Assembly: GCF_004359215.1 (NCBI RefSeq)
Contig: NC_090627.1
Span: 1,306,659-1,370,658, forward strand
Source: Bremia lactucae
Lineage: Eukaryota > Oomycota > Peronosporomycetes > Peronosporales > Peronosporaceae
Direction of reading: 5' to 3'
DNA: 64,000 nucleotides
The translations under genes were made by a program, and so were the position numbers. Positions 43,748-55,864 of the stretch are shown in pieces. The stretch's first letter is position 1, and the number at the start of each line of letters is the position of its first letter. The notes beneath the pieces were generated by a model. That model ran no database searches, was not told the origin of the DNA, and saw only the letters and a program-made list of their open reading frames with translations.

Positions 43748-44860
43748 ATGGAAAAGCTCCGAAACAAGTTTATTGATTGTGAAGCAAGAGAAATTGTTGT
43801 TTTTGCGCACATTAAACGTCTTTGCGTGCTCAACAACAACCGCTTGCGAACGAATGTAATATCGAAATATGATAATTCGGCAATAGCTGCTCTGCCGGGC
43901 AATCGCAGAACATTCTTGCGAGTTGCTCAGTGGTATTACCGGAAATCGTTGCAGAGAAACGTCAAGGAATATGTCAAAACTTGGGAAACCTGCGCACGTC
44001 GGAAACATGATAATTAACAAAAAAACAACGTATTACTTATGCCAATTCCAATACCGGATGCTTGCTGGCAAGTGGTATCAATGGACTTTATAAGAGGGCT
44101 TCCTGTTTCCAATGGATTTGCCATCCTAACTGTTGTCGATAAGTTTTCCAAACGCACGAAGTATGCAGCAGTGCACGATAAGGACGATGCATGCACCACA
44201 GCAAAAGTATTTTTTGATGCTGTCATTCGACACCATGGTATTCCCGCAGTTAATATCAGTGACCGAGATAGCAAGTTCACGTCCATGTTTTCGAAGTCAT
44301 TGATGACGATCATCGGTGTTCGTCTAAGTATTACAACCGCTTATCGGGCTTAAGCCGATGGACAGACCGAGCGCCAGAACCTTGTGGTAGAAGACGCACT
44401 CAATCGCATAGCATCTTACCATGGCACTGACAGGACCGAACACTTGGGAAGCATAGAGTATGCGTCTATACTGGTTCGTGCATCTACTGGATACTCTTCC
44501 TTTGAAATAGATACGGGAAGAAGGGAACGCTCTGCATGGCAAAAGTCACTGGGCTGGACTAGTCAACCAAAGGATATTGACGTTTACGCAAAAGAGTTTA
44601 TCGAAGTACGAGCAAATATCATCGATCAGGCTCGCAGAAATCTGTTGATAGCACAAGCTTCGCAAAAGCAATATTACGATCAAAAGCGCCGAATAAATCA
44701 GGTCGAATTCAAAGTTGGAGATCTACTTATACTTGATACTCGCAAAATATCGTTTAAACACGCTGCGAAAAATATGGGACACCAAGAGCCAAGATTGCGG
44801 CAAGAAAGGTGGAACCATTCGAAACTATCAAAATGTTTAATTCTAATGTGGCAAGCTTGA
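43748..44860 (+). pseudogene. Integrase of family C element
   Basis: A zinc-binding-like part (YVKTWETCARRK) ends at 44016. The core at 44039-44353 has VVSMDFIRGLPVSNGFAIL with the first aspartate and NISDRDSKFTS with the second. After a stop, ADGQTERQN with the glutamate lies at about 44355-44380. The C-terminal part ends near 44860 (KRRINQVEFKVGDLLIL). Confidence 0.85.
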
Positions 44861-45187
44861 GTTACCACAAACTATGAATAGGATTATTCCAACCTTTAAT
44901 GTTGATGTTCTATCAAGTATGAACCGACACCGGAAAGGTTTCGAAGTCGCCCGATACCGAAAGCATCACAATTCGTGGATAATGGCACAGCGGATCATTT
45001 TCAAGTTATTGAACGTCTGTTGAAGAAAGCCAACTCAATCGCTAACCATACTGGCTCGTACAATGGCATGGCGAAACTAAGGAAGAAGCAAGCTAAGAAA
45101 AAGAGAAAAATATTCGCCATGTCTCCCACTGGAAGGACCTCGTCGCCGACTTCAATCAGCGTCAACGAGAGATCAAATCGGGGAGGA

Positions 45188-45434
45188 TGTCAGGACCAGT
45201 TAACTCGCTAAGCCCTTGGCCACTCATTTCGATTCATCTATTGAACCATTCATTTTCTTTAATTCAAATTTACATATGCGCCATAATTAAAACAAGTATA
45301 AGGTTTGCGCAATTAGGAGATATGATACTTCGTAAGAATTAGATTTAGGATAGGCGATACCTTAAGGAGTGAACCAAAAGTATCGGTTAGTAAAACTAAA
45401 TTAATTCAGTCGTAATTTACCCCCATTCCACACA
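45188..45434 (+). repeat. 3' LTR, family C
   Basis: 247 bp from TGTCAGGACCAG to CCATTCCACACA, directly after a polypurine tract at about 45176-45187. Confidence 0.85.
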
Positions 45435-45436
45435 AG

Positions 45437-45915
45437 AGGTCCCGGCGCCATTCCGATAACGTTGTAAACATTGTCGACTGCTGCGGGTCCATTTTAAGAA
45501 AGTGATCGGAAGAACGTAGGGTAGTTATGTTTTGAATATTTTATATAGTTATTTAAATTGAATTTTATTGCCAGGTCGTTATTAAAATTAAGAAAGAATG
45601 CCAGTTGGTATACAATTTAACTAAGTAAAATTTTAGGGAAGTATGATCCTTTGGCTGATGTATATTTGGTAAGGCTGTAAAGATCGAGTGCGGCAACCGA
45701 TTCTAGTTTACATTTGGATAAAGGTCTACGTGGCTCGGAGCCTACCGCCATAATAGCCATAGAAGGATATCAATATTAAAAATAATGACGACAAGAAACA
45801 GTTTCTTATTGCTCTACATTGTTTAGTAAGTATACTTAGTTACGACGTAGAGCTAGCTAAGTAAAATAAACAGGTGTTCCTTGTGCTGCACACTATCTCC
45901 GTTCCAGCGCGAGAT
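45437..45915. repeat. Duplicated 5' flank of the TMEM41-like gene, right copy
   Basis: Starts CGGCGCCATTCCGATAAC beside the 3' LTR and ends at CCAGCGCGAGATT, matching 39080-39547. Only the first codons of the gene are present, so this is not a gene copy. Its ATG is changed in context and nothing follows it. Confidence 0.8.
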
Positions 45916-46111
45916 TCATTTGCGACGTTTGAGGTAATTCCCCCCGATTAAAATACACTTATTATGAGTACTGCGTAAGATGCATGGTAAGTTGTTCCTG
46001 AGCGAATCCGTCACATGTTTACGCAGGGCATCCCAGTGAAAAGCGCTCAGTTAGAGGCATGTCGATGAGAATGCTCTTGATTAAAGCCTACACTAAGATC
46101 AACGTGCCGGC

Positions 46112-47408
46112 TCAGGCTGATTTACTGATGCCTGAATTGAATCCTATCATCGGTTTAATTAAATTCGTCGGATAGGAAGATCAATGAAAATCTTCGCATC
46201 TGGTTCGCGAGGCGAAAATGACCAAATCGACCACCCTTACAATGAAGCTTCAATTTTAGCCCACGCAATCTTCATTTTAGAGGTCGAGCAAAATCTCGAG
46301 CATACACTCGCTGCAGCATATTTTTATAGCGGAACATCGTAGGAAGATGCAGGTATCATGTAGGCCTTCGCTGTCTACTGATAGTCGTTCACACTATCGC
46401 TACATTTAGGTAAGCGTCAGCTGTTGGCGTATGCATAAAAATTTACGCTCGCTCATACCAAGCTTGCTCCTGATCTGGTAATCGACAATATCAAAGCCGA
46501 GTCTAAGAATGTGCCCGGCTTGGTCCCGCTATTTCGAGTACAGCTAATTATACATGCGGAGGCTGCCTATTTGGCGTTGCTAAAAGAGAACGCGCACCGA
46601 AAGGCCTTATGCCATTAGTATATTGGCCGCCTATGTCATAACAATTTAAAAAACGTGCCTAGAGTGTAACGGGCTAAAGTTGCCCGAATGTAACACAGTT
46701 CCCGTTAAGTACACTTGGTGTACTTAAGGGGATGGTCAATTACTAAATTATAGTAACTAGACCCAGCACTCGGGTGTGGTGCACATTTGTGACCAACCCT
46801 TGTGTATGTGATGCACATCGGTGCATTCACATTACGAGGGATGACGCCTAGCGTCATCCGTTACGCGAGGTATCTAGAAAGATACGCTCGCAATACATAT
46901 TGTTATCTATAGAGATGACATTTCGATTGGTAAAAATAGGTACTTGTATTTAATATGATTAAAAATATAAACCAGTCTGAAAACTACATCCTGCTTGGTA
47001 AGTGCGCACGAGGAGCCGGATTACCGCTCCCGTGACGACAGTTAACCGGAGTACTTAGTGCGTTGGGTGAGGTCGCTTGCGCGCCCACACAACTACCTCA
47101 CTGCGCGCAAGAGAAGCTGGTTAAACCGCTTCCTCGCTGTGCTAGGGTGTGTGTCTAAGTAGAGCGTGGCCGCATTACGACGTGCCCGCCTACATATAGA
47201 GCTCAGCAATGTGTCCAACAAATGGTGCTGGTCGAATGTAAGGCTCCGTATCGCTTGGAGGTCGAAACCTCAATACCGAACAAAATGGTGTTAATGTTAG
47301 ACATAAGGAATACCAACAAATGTTGACGTTGCATTTCATGCGCAATCAGGGACGCGGTTGTGCCTGTCTACGCGCGCTCGCCCAAATGGACGTGTTTTTG
47401 ACTGCCTC
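46112..47408 (+). repeat. Dispersed repeat D, right inverted arm, split by a solo LTR
   Basis: Matches 30865-31676 in inverted orientation; a family B LTR at 46665-47196 interrupts it. The paralogue at about 31115-31125 is the empty site (CCTATAAAGCTCAG). Confidence 0.65.
46665..47196 (+). repeat. Solo LTR, family B
   Basis: About 530 bp from TGTAACGGGCTAAAG to CGCCTACATA, flanked by TAGAG at 46660-46664 and 47197-47201, a likely 5 bp target duplication. No gag or pol lies next to it. Confidence 0.65.
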
Positions 47409-47870
47409 TGTAATGAGGCACACATTGGTTGGAAAGCCGTTGTTGTGGTACATTTACTATGTGGGTAAAATACCCTTTATTTTACTTTAAAATAGTTGAT
47501 TATCAAAATCCCATTGTATTATGGGTAACAAATGTGGTCGCCGCCAGATCTTTATCTGGCGACCAAAATTTATCTTAAAATTAGGTACGGTAAGGTCTAA
47601 AGATTTAATTAATTAAAAAAGTTGAGTTCCCCTTTTGTTCTTAAAGCGTCTAGTGTCTTTTTAAGGCTTGCGCATTGATCTGTGACAGATAGAAGCCTTT
47701 CTGAGATACATTGGTTCTACGAACCCCTGAACCCTTGAACTAGGATTCATTAAGCTCTAATAGCTTGTACGAATTCCTAAGTTGTTAAACCCAATAGTTC
47801 TATTGAACGAAGAGGCTCTCTGAGGCTAAAATTCTTTCTCTGACTTAAGGGACGAGGTAGCTCCGCTACA
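47409..47870 (+). repeat. 5' LTR of family A copy 2
   Basis: Inverted relative to 56287-56767: it starts TGTAATGAGGCACACATTGG and ends GGTAGCTCCGCTACA. Confidence 0.85.
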
Positions 47871-47930
47871 CTCGGTAGCACTCGTAGTCAATCTACGCCT
47901 GAGTCTTTACAAAACTAATCCATCACGAAA

Positions 47931-48880
47931 ATGGAAGAGGTTCCAGAGTTGTCAGAAGCGCAACGCGCCGCTTATGACAAGCCTAAAACCTTATTCGAGC
48001 TTGAACGCGTGGAATTTATTATTTCCCAGGAACCAGAGGTCCTAAATGCAAGGCTTGAAGCCTTCATGCGGAACGAAACCTCCCTGGTCGGTCAGGTAGG
48101 ACCACTTTGCGGCTTCTATGCCAACTCGGTATATCTCTGTACCTGACTCAGAGCCGAGGGCTCGCCCTCTAAATGTAAATGTGAAGACATTTGAGGGAAA
48201 AGAGGGAGAAAATCTCCCTTTTTGGATTGAGCAGATGGAAATGTCCATTGATTCCGCCTTGTTCTTAACAGAACGGCAAAAGGTGGCTATGGTTATTTCC
48301 AAACTTGGAGGTAGAGCGGGCACTATCGTGCAGCACGTCCATAAATGACGCTTTTCCCTCATGGGATTCGCTGAAACAGCAAATGACCAGCATGTTTGCA
48401 CCGCCTGATCAGGCTTTTCGCATGCGAGCACGGCTCCTAGCGACTCGACAGGGTAAAAGAACCCTAGGAGACTTTGTCCAGGAGTTGAGATTTCTCATTG
48501 CATCTACGCATCAAGACCCGGTGCAAGAAGCAATTGTAGGAACCATCTTTATGGGGGGTCTCAATGAAGGCGCGTTGCCCGGACGGAATTAATCCGATCT
48601 CATCCTGCTACTTATGAAGAGGCAGTTGCCATAGCGCTACGCACCGAGTTCGACTTTAAGTCTGCTCGCGTTAGCACGCCTATTTACCAAACAAGCTCTT
48701 CGAGCACATGGGTACCATCTAATAGACCGGAACCCATGGATCTAAGCCTTGTTGAGGAAGGAGAAGAGGCACTTCAAGCTGTGGAACAGCATGAAATCAT
48801 TAGATGTTTTATGTGCGGAAGCAAGAAAAATTTACGTCTGGCCTGTCCCCAACTAAATACTCGTTAAGCTCGAACGAGCA
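47931..48880 (+). pseudogene. Gag of family A copy 2
   Basis: Starts MEEVPELSEAQRAAYDKPKT at 47931. Further frames give [20 protein letters not shown] (48118-48348) and QQMTSMFAPPDQAF then GKRTLGDFVQELRFLIASTH (48305-48592), the retrotransposon gag capsid domain. A CFMCGSKKNLRLAC-like knuckle has lost its histidine at about 48810. Three frame breaks are visible. Confidence 0.85.
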
Positions 48881-48989
48881 CCAATTCCGACATATACCAG
48901 AAATCTGGTACGGTGCGAAAAACGTCGGTACCCAGTAACCGGGGAAGACCTAGGCTCTATTAAAACTCTCGGAGGTGAGAGTAGACATG

Positions 48990-50985
48990 ACCTAACCCCA
49001 ATTAGCTCTTTGCGTAATGGCACGGGACGTGAGTACAAGCCTGGCTTGTTAGTCGCTCAAGCGACTGTGAATGGACTTTGATAAGCCATGGTCAGTTTTA
49101 ATTTGCTCAGGAGCGTCTTGCAATTATGCTCGACGTCTTTGATTGTAAGAAGTCAACAATACGTTTAGGACTTAAAGCGCATGAAAGTAATTCAATCACT
49201 GTTCGCGTAGCGACTGGGGCTCGTGTCACTCTTCCTAGAGTTCCTTTGAACTTACGCATAAAGTTTCTTGGCTTTGACAGTATGCAACGTGGTCTCGTCC
49301 TTGATTGGATTCGAGATATGATCTCATCCTTGGTATGGCCTGGCTTGAACGCCAAGAGCCATGGATCGATTGAAGGTCTAAAACCTTAAGCGTCACACGC
49401 AATGTTCCTAGCAAAGTTTCGAAGAGTAATGAGCCCACCTTTGCTAGGCAACAAGAAACGCTATTGGTGCGAATGACTGACTAAATCTGTCAGTGGGTTA
49501 GACATTGGAATGTCTAAGTTAATAAACCCAATGTTGAAAACATTAAGTTTGAGCCCGCAACAGAATTAAGTGGAACGGCACGTATTCCGTCGAGTGACAC
49601 TCGTTGTAAAAACGCCTCAATGAATGCTGAAAGCTGTTGGCCTTAGACCGAGTCATCAAGGGTGTAATATCCCTGAGAAACGTGGAGTGGCAAGTCTAAG
49701 TCCACCGAGTTTGTTCGGCCGAGGTGGCACCATACTGAGTGTCAGCAGTGACACTATTGGCGGTTCGCTAGGGCATTTCGTGTCAAACTCTTCTAATGCA
49801 CGTGAAGTGACATGTGGACAAGGAAGCTGAGTTTTCTAACTCCTTGTCGGATGTCGAAGTAGACACCAGCTCTGGTATAGATCTTATACAGGCTGAAAAT
49901 TTGAAGACGTGAATGTGCCGGCCTCTAAGAGGCGTATTGTCTCTACTCCAAGGCAGGCGAGATGCAAAGTATCTATACCCTCACAAAGTGATACGAGTAA
50001 GGAATAGAATATGCTTGTAAATGGTGTAACCGGTAAAATCGAGGGCGAATTGAGCCTTGCGGCAATCCCTTCGTAACATGCTCTTCTGGAGAAAGACAAA
50101 ATGTCTAGTGATGAGTGCGGTCGAGCCTTAAAGGCTGGCGGCTTCTTGAGACGGTGGTCAGTCGACCAACGATTAAGTTAAACTCATCGTCACTTCTGGA
50201 CGAAGTTGTCCTGGATGACACAGAAGCTGCACTTAGTGCGCGGAGTGGATCATCAATCCTTAAAGATCCGCAGATCCATTTTATTCCTTGATTAAGAATT
50301 TTAAGATGTGATCTGTCAAATATACCATCTGTTTACCCCCGGATAGAGGTGTCCGTCATGAAATTGACTTAATCCCTGGAAACAAATACTCTGTCACACG
50401 ACAGTGGCCTTTACCAAGGAAACAGTGTGACAACATTGACAATTTTTCCGAGCTAGGCACGAGGCTGGAATGGTACGACAAAGCAAATCTCCCCGTTCGA
50501 CACCGACATTTTGAGTCAGAAAGCCAAATGGCAAATGGCACATTGTACTGCTTATAATAAGCTTTTCTTATGCTGTCACTATACCTGCACAAACCCCCAT
50601 TCCTAGAAAGGATGTTCTCCAGAACATTGTGGTGGGATGTACAATGTACAGTGCACTTGACGTAGTCGATGGTTATTACCAACTGCTCATGCGAGCTAGC
50701 GATATTTCGCTTACAGCGCAACTCAGGCAGTATGCCATGGGAGTGGTTGGTTATGCAACAAGGGATTTCCAACGCCCCGGCGACATTTAATCGTCTAGTG
50801 ACGCAACTGTTCCGCCCTCATTGAGGTTATGCACAGACTTATTTTGATGAATTTTTTGTCCATAGTCGTGCGGGGCAGGGTCGGTAGGATGTGAAAAATT
50901 ATATAGACCATTTCGAGTAGTGCTCGAGTGTATGCGCACAGATAAATTGTATGCTAATGCATCTAAATGCATTTTTGGTCACACG
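48990..50985 (+). pseudogene. Protease, linker and RT start of family A copy 2
   Basis: Protease codons are broken near 49080-49400 (VTLPRVPLNLRIKFLGFDSM). The linker carries FGRGGTILSVSSDTIGGS. The RT entry and palm at about 50330-50985 include HEIDLIPGNKYSVT and LYANASKCIFG. Confidence 0.75.
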
Positions 50986-51050
50986 GCGAGGACGCCGGAG
51001 AAGATTGCTGCTCAGACGCTCTTCATGAGCAATACCTTACGCCGAAGGTA

Positions 51051-51758
51051 ATGACGCGAAGCCAGTATCTGACGCGTTTACGTGATCAAGCCCGTGGGGC
51101 TTCAATGACCTCCATGAGGGAAATTCCGATCATTTTGTTTCCAAACGAAAGAAGAACTGAAAACGAAGTCTCATTCAGAGAGTCTCCGGATAGAGGTGAT
51201 GTTCGTGTGGAACTGAAGCTTCGTTTCGACTTTGCTGAGCTTAAGGCCAAAGGCCAGTTACGTTCGGCATTTATGCCACAAAACGAAGAAAGGCCTAGCC
51301 AATTTTTCAGTGCTTCGGTTAATTGTACAACCAAGGATCGAAGCCGCACTGAGGCTTTAGATCCACCTAATCCCACGAGTAGTGGTGAGAAGCGTCGTTT
51401 GACGCGAGTTGACCCTGAGCTTGGCGCTTAAAAACGTCAACGGCCTACGGGCAATCTTGCCGAAGATGTACCTCGAACTCCCAAGAGTTTTCAGAAGAGG
51501 GGTACCCTAGCCACTTCACCAGATACTGGTATTGACCCTCACGACGACGTCGCTTTAAAAGTTTCTCCACATGAAACTGAAGGTTCCCCTGCGCATCAAG
51601 CAGCGCGGGAGGGGGCCGAAATTTCGGCGGAAGCATTCGATGCTCTACGGCACGAGGTGCAACTTCTTCGTGAGGTCCTTGCTCGGGTTGAGAGCTCTTT
51701 TGAGGCGGTTCGGGACCGTCTTTCGACGCTAGAGCGTCAGCAGCCTAGGGCCAGCTAG
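51051..51758 (+). CDS. Antisense ORF of family A copy 3 (partial)
   Basis: The frame starting MTRSQYLTRL at 51051 gives the same 126 residues as 24885-25265 of copy 1, ends in TAA at 51431, and stays open after it to TAG at 51758. The upstream frame (24409-24885 in copy 1) is cut off here. The near identity of the DNA means this match says nothing about selection. Confidence 0.35.
51445..51636 (-). pseudogene. Chromodomain of family A copy 3
   Basis: Same protein as in copy 1: LQFHVEKLLKRRRREGQYQY then LVKWLGYPSSENSWEFE. Confidence 0.85.
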
Positions 51759-52812
51759 ACATCCTAGTGAGGATGCAGCAATCTGCGGCAAGACCGCCTG
51801 TCTCGGCGCAAGCGCCTTCAGTTCCACGTGGGAAGGGTCCCGATATGGCTTAAGCAAGCCAACGTAAAACACTGGGTGTGGACGCAGCTTGCTGGGAAGG
51901 TTTAGCGTATAAGATAGGCCCTTCTTGGCGACGACCGTAAATGGTCCAATAAAGCGCGGGAGCAATTTGGTCTTGAAAACCGCGGAAACCAAGTTGGTAG
52001 GTAGGTTTTTAGCGTTTAGTAAAACTCGGCCTCCGACCATATAAGAATTAATACAGCTTCTGTTTTTGCATCCGCTTGTTCTTTTTGTTTGTCTTGGCTA
52101 TCAGCCATCGTATCCCTTACATGTCTTAAGACGCTAAACCGCGTCGCGAGAAACTCGCTTACTTGTTTTCGAACGGTAACAGGTTTGATATCAGCAAGCC
52201 TATCGGCCAATTCTCCCCCACCGAGCCCTGAACCACGCATTGGTATCGTAAACGGAACGCGCGGGTGGGTAAGACCGTTTATATAAAACGGAGTATAGCC
52301 TGTAGAGGCATGGATAGCGTTATTTAACGCAAATTCCACTACTGGAGCATTGAGCTCCAGCGCTTTGGTGTCTGAGCACACACGCTGCGTAAAACGTCTT
52401 CAATGACGCGATTGACACGTTCGGTTTGACCATCGGTCTGCGGATGGTTTGCAGTGGACATATCCAATCTGGTGCCAAGCACTCGGAAAATTAATTTCCA
52501 GAATTTACCTGTGAAACGGGAATCCCGATCAGAGACAATTGCCACTGGCAAACCATGTTCTCGAAACACGCGATCGATGAACAGCTTAGCTGTACTACTC
52601 TCTCCATCAATGGAATCCGGCACGGCCGCTAAGTGAGCCATTTTGCTCAAACGGTCAACAAAGACCACTATACCGGAGTTACCGGCTGAATCTTTCGGCA
52701 GCCCCAAAACAAAATCCATACTAATGGACTCCAAGCATCCTATGGGGACGAGAAGACTCGCCAGTGGCGCAGCAGCATGTGCCGAGAGTTTAACCCTTGG
52801 CACGTTTTGCAT
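51729..52812 (-). pseudogene. Integrase of family A copy 3
   Basis: The frame 52812-52339 holds the core with all three acidic residues: SMDFVLGLPK, AIVSDRDSRFTG and QTDGQTERVNRV. The rest follows in 52381-52016 and 52040-51729 (LLPRFIGPFTVV, then KLRPHPVFYVGLLKPYRDPS, the GPF/Y region). One or two frame breaks remain. Confidence 0.88.
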
Positions 52813-52956
52813 GTGCGAACATATGTGCTGACCCTTTTATAAAGTTTGGGCCACCAATAACTCTGGCTGATAGAGCCGTAGGTCTTTTCTCTACCGAGAT
52901 GACCACCAAGGACAGTATCGTGTGCCTCATAGAGGATCCGGTACTTTAAATCCTCA

Positions 52957-53760
52957 TCATGAGGAACAACAACACGCGGAGGGTCCGCGATGTCTGTGCA
53001 ATAAAGAACAGGTTGTTATCGATAGAAAAAATCGATGTAACCTTGCACGCAAACGTGCCGGTATTTTAATACCCGAATCCGAGTTCTTCAAGGCTCGTAG
53101 GTGAGCTACACACTGTTCATCCTTGGCGTAAGCCGAATGGATTAATTCAGGAATAGGTGACGAGATAGTCGTTAAATGAGAAACCTCATAATCCGGCCTG
53201 CGTGATAACGCATCGGCCAAAGCATTTTGCTTGCCGAATTTATACTTCACCTCGAAGTTGTATTCCGCAAAAAAGGATAGCCATCGGGCCATTCTCTGTG
53301 AGAGGTGGGGCGACTTAGGTGCCGTGCGTAACGACGCGTAATCCGTATAAATCACAAACGGCTTAGAGCCGAGCAGATGAACTCTGAATTTGGCGAGAGC
53401 ATACTTCATAGCAAGTAACTCTTTGTCTTGAACTGGGTAGTTCTTTTCAACAGCGGTAAGCTGTCTAGACTCGAGCGCAATAACACATTCATGCCCATCA
53501 ACATCTGTTTGTAAGAGAGCACTGCCAATGGCAAAATCTGATGCGTCACAGACGACACTGAAAGGCCAATTTGGGTTTGGCAGTGCCAAAATCGGGGCAT
53601 GGATAAGACTATCCTTAACTGCTCGAAAAGCATTATTTTCGGTGCTAGTCCAGCACCATTCTGTATCCTTTTTAAGGAGATTAGATAATGGCCTAGCCAT
53701 ATCAGCGTAATTTTCGCTATATTTGTGTAAATAATTGGCGAGACCCAACCACGCACGCAA
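52957..53760 (-). pseudogene. RNase H of family A copy 3
   Basis: A 267-residue frame with WLGLANYLHKYSENYADMAR, FSVVCDASDFAIGSALLQ, NYPVQDKELLAMKYALAKF, FVIYTDYASL and NALADALSRRPDYE. All catalytic acidic residues are present. A stop separates it from the RT frame by a few bases. Confidence 0.88.
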
Positions 53761-53766
53761 ATCCTT

Positions 53767-54713
53767 TTAGTTTTTAGGAACCGGCCAATCTACTATGGCT
53801 TTTACCTTAGCGGGATCTGCTCTAAGGCTTCGCTTTCCAATGAAGCAGCTTAAAAAAGGAATTTCGTCTGCGCCAAAAATGCATTTAGATGCATTGGCAT
53901 ACAATTTGTTTTTGCGCATGCACTCGAGCACTGCTCGCAAATCGTCGAAATGGTTTTCCATATCCGACCGAACCTTCTCCGCACGACTATGGACTAAAAT
54001 GTCATCGAAATAAGTCTGTGCGTAACCTCGATGAGGGCGAAGCAGTTGCGTCACTAAACGATTAAATCTTGCCGGGGCGTTGGAAAGCCCTTGTGGCATA
54101 ACCAACCACTCCCATAACATGCCGCTTGGGGTGCCAACCGCTGTAAGCGGGATATCACTAGCTCGCATGAGCAATTGGTAATAATGATCGACTAAGTCCG
54201 ATGCACTGTACATTGTACATCCCACCATATTGTTCTGAAGAACATCCTTTCTAAGAATGGGGGTTTGTGCGTGTAGATTGGCAGCATTAAGCATATTATA
54301 AGCATGTACAATGCACCATTTACCATTTGGCTTTTTGACACAAATGTCGGTGTCAATGAGGAGATTTGCTCTCTCGTACCATTCCAGCCTCGTGCTTAGA
54401 AATCGTCAATGACGTCACACTGCTCCCTTGGTAAAGGCCATTGTCTTGTGACACAATATTTGGTTCCCGGAACTAAGTCAATTTTATGACGAACATCTCT
54501 ATCCGGAGGTAAAACAGATGGTGGGTTATTACATACCACATCTTGGAATTCCTTAATTACGGAATAAAAGGGATCCGTAGAATCTTTAAAGATCGATGAC
54601 CTACTTCGCGCACTAAGTGCAGCTTTTGTGTCATCCAGGACAGCTTCGTCTAAAAGTGACGATGAGTTTAACTCAACCATAGGTCGAATGACCACCATTT
54701 TCAGATAAGTCAC
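53767..54713 (-). pseudogene. Reverse transcriptase of family A copy 3
   Basis: The entry part is at 54713-54396 (HKIDLVPGTKYCVTRQWPLP) and the palm at 54294-53767 (SGMLWEWLVMPQGLSNAP, then the intact catalytic box YFDDILVHS and KLYANASKCIFGADEI). A frame break lies at about 54300-54395. Confidence 0.88.
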
Positions 54714-54988
54714 CAGCTTTTAAGGCTCGACCGCACTCATCAATCGACATTTCGTCTGCTCTAAAAGAGCATGTAACGAGGGGATTGCCGCAAGGCTAAT
54801 TTCCCCCTCAATGTTACCAGTTACGCCATTTACGAGCGTATGTACTTGCTCACTCGTATCACTTCGTAAGGGTATACACGCTTCGTGTCCACCCTGTCTT
54901 GGTGTGGAGACAATACGCCTCTTAGAGGCCGGGACATTGACGCCCCCGGGTTTTCCAGCCTGTATTGGTTCTATACAAGACATGGTGT

Positions 54989-55864
54989 CTAATTTGTCAT
55001 CCGACAAGGAGTTAGGTAACTCAACTTACGTTCCTTGCGAACGTTTACGTGTCGCTTCACGTGCATTTTTTTAGGACGGTTTGACCCAAAATGCCCTGGC
55101 GAACTGCCAATAGTGTCACTATTGACACTCAGTATGATGCCACCTCGGCCGACCACACTCGGTGGACTTAGACGTGCCACTCCACGTATCTCAGGGATAT
55201 TGCACCCTTGGTGATTCGACCTTAGGCCACCAATGCTTTCAGCATTTAGTGAATCGTTATTATAACGAGTGCCACTCGACGAAGTACGTGCCGTTCCACT
55301 TATTTCTGCTGGGTCGGGCTCAAAATTAATGTTTTTAACATTAGAGTTTTTTAACTCAGACATGCCAATGTCTAAAACACTGACAGACTCATTCAATGAT
55401 CCGCGCCAATAGCACTTTTGTTGCCTAGCAAAGGTGGGCTCTTGACTCTCCAAAACTTTGCTAGGAACATTGCGTGTGGCGCCTAAGGTCATAGACCTCC
55501 AATCGATCCATGGCTCATGGTGTTCTAACCAGGCCATACCAAGGATGAGATCATATCTCGAATCCAAATCGAGGACGAGACAGCGTTCCATACTGTCAAA
55601 GTCCAGAAACTTTATACCTAAGTTCAATGGAACTTTGAGAACAGTGATACGAGTCCCAATCGCTAAGCGAACAGTGATTGTATCAGCTTCATGTGCTCTA
55701 AGCGCCTCAACGTATTGTTGACTTCCTTCAAGGGAAAGGCGTCGAGCATAATTGCAAGACGCTCCTGAGTCAATTAAAATTGACCACGGCTTATCAAAGC
55801 CCTTCACAGTCGCTTGAGCGACTAGCAAGCCAGGCTTGTACTCTCGCCCCGTGCCATTGAGCAC
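54989..55864 (-). pseudogene. Aspartic protease and linker of family A copy 3
   Basis: A 291-residue frame with the protease site WSILIDSGASCNYA, the flap-like RLAIGTRITVLKVPLNLG and the DLILGMAWLEHHEPWIDW block, followed by a Ser-rich linker. It is the best preserved protease in the window. Confidence 0.85.

Larger units (their letters stand above)
39548..45434 (+). mobile_element. Ty3/Gypsy element, family C, both LTRs present
   Basis: 5.9 kb: 5' LTR, leader with a 19 bp minisatellite, gag with zinc knuckle, protease, RT, RNase H, integrase, polypurine tract (ATCGGGGAGGA) and 3' LTR. Pol is broken by many stops and one catalytic RT residue is lost. The two LTRs differ at roughly one base in eight to ten, so the insertion is old compared with family A. 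No chromodomain is visible. Confidence 0.9.
47409..50985 (+). mobile_element. Ty3/Gypsy family A copy 2, truncated in RT
   Basis: Plus-strand order is 5' LTR, gag, protease, RT start. It stops abruptly after LYANASKCIFG codons at about 50985, where copy 3 begins on the other strand. RNase H, integrase, chromodomain and 3' LTR are absent. Confidence 0.85.
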
